Assembly (NCBI GenBank): GCA_032629725.1
Contig: JAFEVB010000018.1
Span: forward strand, 434,001-498,000
DNA: 64,000 nucleotides
Origin: Gremmenia infestans
Taxonomy: Eukaryota > Ascomycota > Leotiomycetes > Helotiales > Hamatocanthoscyphaceae
Reading direction: 5' to 3'
In this document: in pieces, positions 45,148-57,000 of the stretch
How positions within the stretch are numbered: position 1 is the first letter of the stretch
Layout of the letters: every line of letters starts with the position of its first letter
Translations under genes and position numbers: made by a program
The notes under the pieces: model-generated
The model's input: only the letters and a program-made list of their open reading frames with translations
Told to the model about the DNA's origin: nothing
Database searches by the model: none

Positions 45148-47599
45148 ATGACCGACCCTTTCCCAGAAATAAGTCAGACTGGACGGCAGAATCAGTTTGA
45201 CAAGTATGCGGCATATAGAGTGGATGGGTTTGACTATCCAGCTCAAGATATAATGCCCTTTGTATTTCGAAAAGATAGATATGAATCAGATGATGGTGGA
45301 TTCAAGGGCTATGGTGTCCCTAGACCTGTTAGGAAACGACCGTCACGCATTCCTAAAATGGATCATGATAAGAAATGGCTGAAGGACGATGTCGTTGAGT
45401 TTGCTAAGCCGGAAGTCTGGGTTTGTGATCCCCTTCCTAATCAACATTCTTTAAATTCGATACTAATTTCGAATTCCTATGTGCAGAAAGGTATAGGGAT
45501 CTTAGGACGAGGGTAAGAAATACTTTCTTATTCATGCTTCAAGCTGATTTCCGACCAAATTCCTATTTGAGTTTCCGTTATACCATATCAGTGCTAATTT
45601 TTGATAGGGGGCAAGGGCGCGTTGGCTTATGGAAATGGACGGGCCAAGGCAAAACTCTACCTTATACACATGTCGCCGTCAAGAATGCTCTAACCGGAAA
45701 TCTCGATAAAGAAGCGACCTCACATTGGGCAGTCAATGGAGCTGGATCTTCTCACATATTGAAGCTCATCAAAGAACCAAGTATCAGACTAGATGAAAAT
45801 GACCCCGATAATAGGCTGCACGTTAGGCATTTGATAATGGAGTACTGCGCTCTAGGGGATCTGCACAAACTTATCAGTAGACGAAAGGACATGTAAGTGC
45901 AAGATCAAAAGCTAACAGATACTTCCTAACCACAAGTACGTTCAAAGGGCAAAACCTTTCTCGGAAGCAACATTGTGGCAGTTTTTCGATTGCTTCATAG
46001 ATGGTATTTGTGTATTGGCTTACGGCCAGGAGCCAAAGTATGATGAAGTTAAAAGGACGGCTACGATTCCTAAAACTAATTGGGACCCGGTCTGTCATTT
46101 TGACTTCAAACCACTAAATAGTTAGTTGATTATTTTCAGCACTACATTGTTTACTGATATACTAAAACTAGCACAGTTATGCTAGGAGAAAATCAGATGA
46201 CCCACCCCATGACCCCTGTGCTGAAAGTAAGTATGTCGAATTCTATGTAGAAGTCCGTTGCTAATAACGCAGATTGCCGACTTTGGTCTGGCTCAAACTT
46301 TGACTAAGCCTAAACTCGATAGCAAGAACTGGAGAGAACGCCGGCGAGCGGCCGGTACTCCTGGATATTACACGCCGGTGAGGTTCCATTTCTACTTATA
46401 CCCCCTACAAACACGAGCCATCCATCTAATCTTAGTTTTAGGAACAATTTACAAAGCGTTGGAACTACATGGGCTGGGAGACCGACGGTGTGAGCGGTGT
46501 ATATACCTCATCAAACCTCTTTCAAATCGGCCTAATGATGTGGCAACTCGTCATGCTCTCCACGGAGAGCCCACTACCTCCTGCGAGGGAATACTCGCCA
46601 AGAAACGACATTGAAGGCTGGCTACCTCTTGGAAAGACATATGGCCAAGACATGAGGGATGCCCCTTATAGTAGATTATTAAGGAAGACAATATTCGAAT
46701 GCCTTTACGAAAAACCGGCACTTCGACCAGCGCTCCTTCATCTTAAAGCTCGAGCGCAGATAGGATGGCGAGCTGCGAAACTTGCAAACCCGGAAATGGA
46801 ACCATGGGAGTCCTTTCAGCACCCCGGACCACTGGAAGTGGAGTGGGATCCAGATATCAGGGCTCCCAATTTCACCAACACCAATTCAGACGATGACGCT
46901 TTAGATGATACCTGTATTGACCACGGAGTCGAAAATTCTTCACCCAACAGTAACAAGTTCTTCACCGACATGCTTTGGGGATTAAAGGCCACCGAAGCTA
47001 AAATGAAGGATCTCCAACAAGAGCTAGCATACATGAATCCATACATCCTCCAAAACCCACAGGATTCACGCGAGGCTTACTTCCAAATCCCACGCGAGCA
47101 CTTAGGCTACAATCCATCAGATGATCGAGCAGAGCAGGCAAGAGTCATACACGCAGTCAACGCCCTCTCGCAAGAATACGCAAACGGTCCACACCCAAAC
47201 CCAGGCATTCCAAGCAGTATAATAGAAATCGCAAGAAAGGAAAGAGGAGAAGCAAAAGCGTATTTCGAGGGGAATCGGAAGCAGCTCGAATATAAGATCT
47301 TGGGGCATTACAAAAAAGCCATCGAGTTGAGGAAGGAACTGGGACAGAGTGTTATACCTCCGCTGATAGGCTCAGACGGAAAACCGATATTTGTGCCAGC
47401 AACCGGATCTAAATATTCACCAGCATCACCACAATTCGTCAAGAGTCCCAGGGCTGCTAAAATCTCCAAGCCTAATGTTCACAGATTGACTATCACAGTC
47501 CAGCTCTCAGACAAGCGCTACAGAATCACAAACGTCAAGATAAACCTCCGAGTTGACCAATTGAAACGCCTCATCCATCGGAAATTAAAGTTGTCATAG
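45148..47599 (+). CDS. Protein kinase-domain protein with C-terminal ubiquitin-like region
   Basis: Exons 45148-45420, 45487-45512, 45608-45892, 45948-46120, 46177-46226, 46273-46377 and 46442-47599 join in phase to 689 residues. Kinase motifs: glycine loop GRGGQGRVGLW near 98; HVAVKN with the ATP-binding Lys near 115; MEYCALGDLHKL near 175; HFDFKPLN in place of HRDxKPxN near 245; IADFGLAQ near 270; and activation segment RAAGTPGYYTPEQ near 295. HxD and DFG are intact, so activity is plausible; the Arg of HRD is replaced by Phe. A charged helical region (~430-600) follows. From ~residue 640 the sequence LTITVQLSDKRYRITNVKIN begins a ubiquitin-like β-grasp, but TAG at 47597 stops it after KLKLS; the remainder of the fold lies in the same frame just downstream. 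The splice acceptor at 45947 was chosen to keep AKPFSEATLW in frame. Confidence 0.78.
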
Positions 47600-47812
47600 C
47601 AAAAGTTGGAATTCCCTGTCCATCGCATGAAGTTGCTGGCGAATGCGGAGGTTCGGCTTGATGACGATGCGAGGACGCTGGAGAGCTATGGGATGCAGGA
47701 GGGTATGGATCATGTAATCTTGTTGGAGGAGTTGAATAATCCGAGTATTTCAAGTGTCAAGCGTTTAATTCCTTTGCGGGGGTCGAGTAGTTTGAACGTC
47801 CGGACGGTGTAG
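47600..47812 (+). other. In-frame continuation of the ubiquitin-like domain after the TAG
   Basis: The frame continues directly after TAG 47597-47599 for 71 codons to a TAG/TAA end at 47812. It reads EFPVHRMKLLANAEVRLDD and ESYGMQEGMDHVILLEEL, the expected second half of a ubiquitin-like fold (β3-β5: 'LxxxGxxLxDxxxLxxYGIxxGDxIxLLE'). With the last part of the preceding exon it makes one complete fold. The sequence is conserved enough to be still under selection or only recently lost. The cause may be nonsense mutation (CAG to TAG), read-through or an assembly error. Confidence 0.6.
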
Positions 47813-48292
47813 ACAGTAATCCTGGATATATATATCAAATCCCTGGAAGGCCTCATTCAACGGTATAAGAAACTAGGATCGGAATAGGCTGCTAGGTGTT
47901 GATAGAGTGACGTTGGTATATGCATATATACTCGTATATATATTTGTCTTTAAGATATCGAGCTGAATTGGGATTTTGATGAGACATCAATAAATGCATA
48001 CTGCATAACTTTAGACAGGCGTTTTGTTCAACGTTTTATTTCATTGGTATATATTGCTATTACAGACCATTACTACCAAGAGTTTTGATCACTAAGTCGG
48101 CCGACGCCTTTTCTTCTAGAATGAACTATTCCGAATCGCATGAGACTTATAATACCAATTGCTTGCTTATATCACCTATTTACTAGCTCTGCTTATCAAA
48201 TCCCCAGAAGTAAAATTCCTGAAATACAGAATTAATATCAGAGGTCAGAGGTCATAAAGTATAAGCATAGCAAACTAGCTCCTCCGGATCCC
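47813..48292. other. Spacer between convergent genes
   Basis: AT-rich, with TATATA runs near 47830 and 47930; no gene seen. Confidence 0.4.
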
Positions 48293-48467
48293 TTACTTAT
48301 GCTTCTCACCAGTCCCTCCTTCATCTTCCCCGTCCATAATACCCCCAAGTAATTTTTTGGGTTTTGTTGCAAATCGCACATTTTCCCGCTCCTCTTTTAT
48401 TTCAGCTCGCGAGAATGCCCCGATTTAAGTAATATGGAGACCTAAGTGGGGTTGCGTGGGTCGACAT
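48293..48467 (-). CDS. Candidate very small protein (~57 residues), frame broken by one base
   Basis: From ATG at 48467 the frame reads MSTHATPLRSPYYLNR and then TGA shortly after; one base on, the reading continues SRAEIKEERENVRFATKPKK, LLGGIMDGEDEGGTGEKHK to a TAA at 48293. The two halves join if one base is removed in the run of four C (plus strand) at about 48418-48421. The composition (Lys/Arg/Glu, Gly/Asp-rich end) and a C-rich leader upstream look coding. I cannot name it. It might instead contain an intron, but I found no donor/acceptor pair that keeps phase. Total span 175 nt equals 58 codons plus one base. Confidence 0.4.
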
Positions 48468-51235
48468 CGAGGGGCACGGTCTTGCTGGTGGCGATGCGCG
48501 AGGTGCAATGGGAATTTTGAGGGTTTGATGCGTATTGAAGATTTGATGGCTGTTTTTAGCGTTGGGGTATTCCGTTTAATGTTTGATGCTGAAGTAGGGT
48601 AGAGGGGTCGAGAGTCAAAGATGGGATAGGGGAAAAGGGAAGGGGAAGGAGCGATGTAAGCGACTCGCTAGAGCCCCTGAAATATAGACGAAACTGGAGT
48701 AGCGGAAAGTTGCTATGCAAGCTATGTGACGATACTGAGGGTTATCATCTAGTTGGTCCTTTGGCTTGGTTTTTTTATCCCCATAAAATATTCTCTACAT
48801 GTATTTAGCGAACGAACTTCTTACTAAAGTGTATACCAAGGTGTTTCGGTGAGACATCTTTTTGAATATAAAAGGTTATCTGAGACTGCTGGTTTCCTAG
48901 TATTGAAGAAGTAGTAGAGGCAATTTTCTCAAGAGGGGACGTGGTGAGCTTTGCTGTAGCCTCTCTCTCTCATCCCTAAAAGGACTTTTCATTTCTTTCC
49001 CGTCGAACTAGGGACCATAAGTTCAATATGAGGGTCTATGGAATTCGGAGAGAGTACATACCAAGAAATGACAGCAAAGTTATATTTAACAGTAATCACC
49101 GTAAATAGGAAGTAAAAAGAGGTAAAATAGGAAAGAAATGAGGCGAAATCACTCAAGTTGACCGTCTGACTAAAACCCCCAAAATGAACTTGATAAGTGC
49201 TTCTCATCTGGCAGGTATAGCTAGCTGTATATACCTTGTTCATCCTCGACAGTAATGTTTCATTCATAAGCTCGAGCTATTGATTAAGGTTGTAGATATA
49301 TATATATGTCAACGCAACTGTACACGCCCCCTCAGCATAGTTCTACGAAGTCTACCAGAGCTGAGAACTGGTTGTCCCCTTCTCAAGCGTCGTCATCCCT
49401 AGTTCAAAGATTAGGACATACCCTTCCAATTGTCCAAGCAAACTTCCCTTAGAAATTTGATGTGAAAACTCGTCGGCTTCGGGGGACGGCGTGGTGTAAA
49501 GTTTGCGTCAAAATAACTACTCCTTCTCAGGCTCCATCTATCTAAATATCGTGGCCCTAGTTCGACTTCATTTCAGTAACAGATGGAAAACAACAAGAAT
49601 TGATGAATTAGAGTGTCGACGAGAACAAGATGACTAGTTCAAAGATGTCAAGTGCAGTGTACGTTATACAGGATGTATGTCCGAAGGTTCCTACGTTGAA
49701 ATCGAGAATGGTTACCGAGTATTCTCGACAAAGATAGAGATGTAATGACAGTAATTAGATTGTTGACAGCAATACATGTGAAATTCGGAACGCGGAACGA
49801 GAATGTAAAAGGAGAAGTCCGGAATTTCCTGCTTTACGAGTCGCGACTTGCAAGGATCTCTGACTCCCATCCCGCCCCCTCTTGTTGGAACGAAGGGGTA
49901 CCTGGTAGACGAATTCTTTTGTATAAGCTAATAATAGCTAATCGCCGAGTCGAGCTCTAAGTAGTTATAACAATAAAGAGAGACCAACCTAATTGGTGAT
50001 GTGAACGGAGTAAGTGTCATGCTCATGCCTATATATACCATGCTTTCAGCAAACAAACCAAAACCAGGGTGTCTGGTACTACTTAGCAGCATAGAAGACC
50101 CCGAGGCATATCGCATGAAATGATAGTTTAAGCCTTTAAAGATTTAGAACTTTGCCTACACATTTCTAACCTCGTTTCGCGATGTTCTCTAGCTCCGCAG
50201 ATTTTTGCCAGGGCGCTTTCGAACAAGTGAGAAACCGTTGAAAGTATTTCATTCTTGACAGCAAAGAGGCATTCTAGACTGGTGTAGAGGATGTCAAGAA
50301 TGAACAAGGGGATTCAAGCTGTAGCAAGACCACAATGTAACCAGTGCCGGTGCCTACTTGGAGACTCAACTTTCCTCCGAGTTGCACTCAGCCTGTAAAT
50401 TGCAAATTAAGTAGAAATTAGGAAATGAACTTTAATAAGGAAGTTACCCTAGTAACAATACCAACCCCACAATTGACATCAGAAGCATAAATAACAACAA
50501 ACTCTCCCCTGCCGTACACATTTCAAGAACCCAGAAACCACCTGTGTAAACCACTTTATTGCAATAAAATAGAACAGAATATCCATTCCCAACAAAGCTC
50601 AGCTTAACTCTCTCCCTCCCAATAAGAGATTCCGTTTCCACGGCCAAGAAAAGATAAAAGCAGGATTCTAATCCGGGGGTGTAGCTTAATGATGTGTATA
50701 TATATAGGATAGGATATAGGGCATTGGGTAAGCCTAAACGACACTTGTGTATAACAGAAAATCGGAGAAGGATTGCAGGAATCTACATGTAGAAGGGAAA
50801 GAAGCCGCTTGTCAAGAAATCGCATACCTCTCGACGCTTCAAACGCAAGATACAAAACATCAAGGGTTTTTAGAGACGTAGCTTCTTATTCTAGCACTTG
50901 CTGAGCACCACACGTTCATAATTCACAGCTCGAGGCTCGTTCTCCGCATCATGCACTGCTGTTCATGAAGAAGAAATCATCAAGAAAAATGCCATTGCAT
51001 TACTTGCCAACGCCCTAGCTATTCAAACACATCAATAAGCTGGGTCCCATCATCCTTTTTCGCCTTATGCATATAAAATTGCACCCCTGAACGCAATTCT
51101 CACCCCACTTTTATCAACCACCCACCATAACTCCCATCATGTTTTAAATTCTAAAACGCCCTCCCATGACAAACAGCACTCTATTTCCCTCGGTTACCCA
51201 TGTAGTCTCTATAAGAGCGTTCGATACGCTCACGC
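48468..51235. other. Gene-poor interval of 2.8 kb
   Basis: No gene is supported. It holds a hairpin at 50250-50302 (11-bp arms CATTCTTGACA / TGTCAAGAATG, 31-nt loop), and TTGACAGCAA-type motifs at 49068, 49763 and 50255. The last ~250 bp are the 3' side of the next gene. Confidence 0.45.
50250..50302. repeat. Hairpin with 11-bp perfect arms
   Basis: CATTCTTGACA at 50250-50260 and TGTCAAGAATG at 50292-50302 pair perfectly across a 31-nt loop. The left arm contains the recurring TTGACAGCAAAG motif. No T-run follows, so it is not terminator-like. Confidence 0.6.
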
Positions 51236-54095
51236 CTAATGCAACTTCTCCCTCAAATATATAACAGCCGCCCACCCCGCACAACACGCGGTACTCATCC
51301 CATGCCCACACCATGGACACTTCACACTCGTGGTAACCAAGCCATGCACACCCCTATCTTTATCTTCAACTACTGACGCAGGGGACGCCATGCACGAATA
51401 GATCTTCGACGGCATATCGTGGAAATAGTGGCAAGAGCAACATTTGACCAACATCTTCGCGATGGGTTGTTGATTGATGGATGTGGGGTGGGAGTGAAGG
51501 CGGGAAGTGGAGGAGGCTTCGGATTTTGTGCTCGGGGGTGATCTGATGAGGGCCGGTTGGGGGAAACCTGCTCCAACGCGTCTCTCTTTGGCATTTGGAC
51601 TCCGCGTAAGTGCTTCGTGTTTGAGCGCCGGCAGAAAGGAGAGGTCGGGTGTCGAGGTGGAACGAGAGACACTAGGTTTACGGTTGAGGCCTGCATCAAT
51701 ATCGGCTTTTGAGACTTGAGATGCTTTACCTGAGGGCCTAGTCGGACCTGCAGATTTCTCGTTCGCCTTTGGGGTTTTGAGCCGCTCTTCATCATCGGCG
51801 AGAGGAATTGGCATGGTAATGCTGCTCGAATCATCCCGAATGCGGTTTATTCCCTGTGTTATTGGACCAGACATAACAGCCGAATTCTTTCCCTTCCGTG
51901 AGAGAGTTCCTGTGGAGCTGTTTCTACTGTCATATCCGTTCATTCCAGACCTTAAATCTAGCGGATCAGTTTTCTGTGAAGTTGGCGTTGAGGGTGTTGG
52001 CGTAGTGTCCTTAGAAGACTCATCATAAGTTGAATAATCTTCGCTCGAGTCAGTACTGGGGCCACGAGAAGCCCGAGTATCGTGACCCTCATTTCGGGCT
52101 GTTGCCGGACTCGAACCCCGATTTGAACTTCCGCTAGGTATTGGAGGACGGCTCGAGGGCGTTGATATATTTGAGGACGGTGGGAGGTGCGTGGTCTTGT
52201 GGAGAGCCTCTCCAAACAATTTCTCTGACTCTGAAGCTTCACCAGCGATGCTCTCCCGTGCAACCTTAGCTGTGGTGCGAGTTAACGGAAACCGCCTCGG
52301 CGCTGACAGAGCTTTCGCGATATCCGGATTGATCGAATCATCAGACCCAGGGCCAGGATGTCTAGAAATTGCAGCCCGTGCAGCATCCTTGAGTCTTTTA
52401 ATTCCTTTCGAGCTCTTCGAGGCACATGACTCTGCAATTGATGAAGTCCGAGAGAGTTCGAGACTCAACTGTGGCGGATTATAATCTTCTTCAAAAAATG
52501 GAAGGGCACCGACAATCTCGTCCTGGGGAACAATAGCTGTCTCTATGCTCATATGGCTCCTTACAGTATGAAAAGACTCCGGCGACCATCGTGGCGGTAT
52601 ATCCAGATGATTTGCTCTCCCTACTCGATACTGGTCCTCGAAGGCTACTAAAGCCACATCCTGGCTTTGCCGACGCTGACTCTGCAGGTAATTGCTAGAG
52701 GTCCCCAAGTTCGTAGGGTCTGGCCTGTGCATAGATATGTCTGAGCCGTGCAAAATTCGGTTGCGGTTGTCAGGAGTATGCTTGGGTCTCTGTCCTTGGC
52801 TATAACTATTCTCACTTGCCGTCTGTCTCGAAATCTCTAAATCCCGAACTTTGCTAGAGCTTGACGATTCGCTTTGAGAGAACACCCCGCTCTGGGTCGA
52901 AGCATCGGTTGAAGAATCATTGCTGACTGGAGCACGAATTTTCTGACCCCTTTTAACACTGATTTTGATAATGGGCACATGTTCCGTTGCTGGCTGTAGA
53001 CCCATGGCTGCACTAGCGGTATCACCAGATAATCCATTTATGACGTCCCATTGTGGTAGTTTTGGTACCAAATCTTCGTGGGCAGAAGGCTGGGTCCGCA
53101 TACTAGCTTGCCGTGGCGACCGTTTAGGCAAAATCCCTGTGATACTCGTAGCTTTAGATGCATCGGGTGTCTTGTCTTGTTTCGTAGGAATCGCATGCTG
53201 GTCATCGGGCACTGATGAGGATGCCCGCATTCTTTCTTGGGCAATAGCTTCTTCGGAAAGTCTGAGTTTGAGTCCGCCCACAAATTCGACGTTCTCGTTC
53301 GACGGTGATATTCCTTTCGTAGGTGACGTCTCGATGGAAGACGCATGAGAAGAAGACTTCCACGAGAGGAGGCTCCTGATCCCCAGATCAAAACTACTTC
53401 TCCGTGACCGTGAATGCACGCTGGTTGTCCTGCTCTCCTGCTTCGTCTCTGGCAGTATCGGTGTCGTAGGTGTTGATGTAGCCCTTTCCGGGGAAAGCAC
53501 CATCTTACTGAGACGATCGCTGGTAGGTGGCCGTTTGCTCAAACGGTTCTTCATCTTATGTGCATGCTTTGCTTCGGTTTCTTGCTTCTTCTTCTCCATC
53601 TTACGTTTCTTCTCTGTCTCTTGTTTTTCCTTCCTCCTCTGCCTCGCAAGGGCATCATCCCAGCTTGGTGAATGGCATATCGAAGACCGTACTGACTCCT
53701 CCTCGCTTTGTACCTCGATTTGGGGGGTCACCTTGCCATTCTTTATGATATATTTTGCAGGTGTATCGGTTTTAGAAACTTGGGTTTCGGGTATAGAGAG
53801 GGAGAGCGCTGGAGCCGTCATGGTTCTTTTGGTTGTTGGTATTGTCACGGGTGGACGTTGGAAAGGTTGGTTATCATTGCAAGCTTGAGTAATATTTAGA
53901 GCCTCGACCGTGATGACTGTTGTGGAAGTCTGCATTCGATTCACCTGCATATGAAAAATGTCAAACGAAATCTCAGGCAAGCCGTACAGCTGGCAGCTCT
54001 GATTTTATATGACGTACCTTGTGCATCTTCTCGAGCTCAAGCATTTGTTGGAACGTAGCCCGCCTCGGTCTGCTGCTTGTATCTGATGATCCCAT
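51236..54095 (-). CDS. Long, mostly disordered fungal protein with conserved C-terminal Cys cluster
   Basis: Exon 1 is 54095-54018 (26 codons, MGSSDTSSRPRRATFQQMLE) and exon 2 is 53944-51236, with a 73-nt intron; 928 residues. Residues ~110-155 are a highly charged coiled coil (ARQRRKEKQETEKKRKMEKK). A long Ser/Thr/Pro-rich, probably disordered region follows, with short motifs such as PKTPKANEKSAGPTRPSG. The last ~70 residues are different and well ordered: LVKCCSCHYFHDMPSKIYSC, then VKCPWCGHGMSTACCAGWAA and a hydrophobic end VIYLREKLH. The Cys/His spacing (CCxCxxxHD ... CPWCxHxM...CC) looks like a zinc ribbon; I recall this tail in many Pezizomycotina proteins of unknown function. The start at 54095 is supported by exon 1 matching the family-type beginning; the longer single-exon reading from 53980 lies within the intron. 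Confidence 0.82.
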
Positions 54096-57000
54096 TGTCT
54101 CTGGGGTTTCGTAGTTGGTTGTAGCTGTCGTTATTCAGGGTGCACTTTGCATCAAGCAATTAGATCTCTGCGCAGGTAGGGTAGCGACTGTACTCCCAAG
54201 CTTATCTCTCCCGTATAAGAGGTAACAGCGGATATATCAGGCTTTAGGTCGGAAACGTGGAACCAAAGGTTAGACTGGAACTGGAACCCGGACCGTATTG
54301 ATTCTGTGATGGTTGAGGATATTGTCAAAGCAGGGATACAAAACATAAAGCCACTGGGTGAAGCTGAAGCTATTGACAACACAAGACACGACGCCGGGGA
54401 AGAAAAAAAGAAGGAAGGACAGGAGGGAAGAGGAGGAAATAACTTGTGCTTGCATATAGGATTTGGGAAACAAGGTGTAATTGTAGTGCCTTGCATACAG
54501 GTACCGTACCGTGGGAGAAGTTGTTGCCATGGTTTTGGGCATCAAATCATATCATGGACTTCTGTCATACACAAAGAATCCATTGCAGAGGGTCACGCAC
54601 ACGCAGACATGCAATCGATTTGGCACTGATCACCAATCGATCGTGCAACAGAAGGCGGCATGCAGCTCTTTCCGACTGCCAGAACTGCAGCAATGCGCGT
54701 TGAAGCACTGCTTGTACCTGGTGTCCCTCCCAAAGTGGGAGTACCGTATATACGAGTTTAGTTCACTGAGCGGCTTCGACTCGTCTGTTCAATTGCAGTT
54801 CAAAAGGGAATTGTGGCGTGGTGGTTCTGAAGTTTGAAAATTTTATGATGTTTGGAAATGAGGTCGTTGAGTGACGGCTGCTAAAATCGATCGACCTCCA
54901 GCCTAAGACCACCCCCTGGAATGCACTATTTTGGTAACTAACCCCTGGAGCTTTCCCTAGAAGGGCCAAGTTAGCGAGGAGAGGCATCTCAAACCCCTCA
55001 CTTGGAACTTTATTTCAACCATGTCAACCATATGGGTCCATCTACTTGTTTCCTTTGACTTCAATATGCGCAGTCACCCAGAAGTACAATTCAATCAAAG
55101 GCCCGTCATAGGGCCGAAAATTGACGGCAAAGGGCGGGCTAGGCGCAGATCGATGAAGTCGTTGATGATCTCTCTCCAGTGGGGATCTGAAACATGTTTC
55201 CGCTAACGTCAAGGTCTAGATCTTGGGGACGGTTGTCAACGTTGTGCAAAATGATGAGGGCACAGGAGATACAGCGGTCCTACGCAATTGGTATTAAAAG
55301 GGATCCCGGAAGTAAGGTAGTTGGGGGAGTATAGGATGCAAATGTTTAAGCGCCATGTGTTGATTTATAATCTGATAGATTAGATATATCCAGTCTCGGA
55401 ATATCCGTACCAGTGTACGTGGATAATTAAAGTGATACTCTGCTTTTATTATCGTTCAAAGGTCAGATCTGGGTTCTTCGTTCATCATAGGCGCGGTGTA
55501 AGTTGCAATATCTCCTTATTTTAGATGAAGGTAAGACTTACTTGTGCTTCAGAATGCACAAATCACAAATGAAGCTCCCCCACTACTCTCGGCACTCGAT
55601 GTGGCCAAGGATGTGGCCAAGTCTGCTTTCAACCATCTTTGGTAGCATCTGCAAATTTTGTCTTGGAATCTCTGTCTCAAGCGATATCGGGTACAAATCT
55701 GCAGCTACATCAAGTGATTCTGAGAAAGGTTATTACCCCTCAGAATGTAAGTAGTCGGTAAGCCAATCCAAAAGCCCTCATATATAGTCAGCTTGAGGCG
55801 CGTATACCGCTCAGTATGGGAGGAATGGATTATGGTGCGAAGAAAGACGCGAATCCTGAGTTTAAATAGTGGGCATTGATCTCACAGATCATCTTGAAGG
55901 AAAAAGACTTCTCAGCGGAGGAGGTGGAGGCATGACGAATGATGCTTGATTTGACAGCAAATACTCTTTTGACAGCAATACCCCGCCATATGGTGTGCGT
56001 TACCCCACTACCTTTACTCAAAAGCACGCTCAGCTGGCAAATACAATTACTTTCATGTAAGTCTGAATTATATTATTTACAATAGCTAATGCTATCATCC
56101 AGCATTCTTACATGAGAGTCGCATTTACTGCTGCGTTGTCCAAAATTTCTGGTTACAGGTTTCTCAAGGATAGCGCCGCGAGCATTGGAGTTTCAAATTC
56201 ATCAATTCACCAATTCATCAAATCACCCAGCATGCAGCTTCCCTTGCATATCCGTTGCTTTCGATATTCGATGTGGTCTGATAAGTGACTTGCTACAGCT
56301 CTTCACTATGTGATGTGAGAAGGATTAATTTATTCCTTCTTCTGTCGCAGAAGCAATACGATTAGGCATACTCATTGAGCAACATGAAGAGTCAGGTCAC
56401 CTAGTATTTGCACCCATTTCTATCACTATAATGCGATTCAGATGAAGGCGATCCAATTGTATGGGCCGCTTGAATCCTCATAGGAAGATTCTCAAAAGGA
56501 GTCATTTTCGTAGCAGTGGCAAGTCATTCATAATACTTAAGCAAATGGTGCCCCGCTTGACAGCATCTCCGTTTTTGACAGCAAAGTCATGTCGGGTTTT
56601 GCTTCAATCCTGCCCCTTTCCTAATCAACAAGTTTAACGTTCCGGACTTAATTGCTAGAGTGCTCTAAGGCTTCCTTGTGCTAGATACAAGAAGTGGCAC
56701 TTGTAATGTTCGATGTCTCACGCCGTCTGACACATTAGAAAGTGACGCCGCTTTTTCTATCCACCGTAAGTAAGGTAGACACTTTCTCAGTAGAAAACTA
56801 TAAGTAATGATGAGCATTGAACATACAGTCAAGTGAAAACATTATGAGATCATTCGTGATAAAACGTTTTGTGCCCTTCGTCCTTGTGGTGAGCGCCGTT
56901 GTGGCTTCTTGCTATTGCCAAAGATTTCTAGAGGATCTCAGGAACATTATTAATATTAACAACTTCGGAATGAAACTCCAGACTTGTCTGTTTAATGGCT

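Noticed and set aside
51370..51834. Overlapping minus frame inside the 928-residue protein
   Set aside because: Alternative frame of the same exon without start context; the main frame carries the conserved Cys cluster.
53944..53980. Start of the 928-residue protein at 53980 (MPEISFDIFHMQ)
   Set aside because: This lies inside a clean GT-AG intron; the upstream exon at 54018-54095 joins in phase and gives a more natural start.
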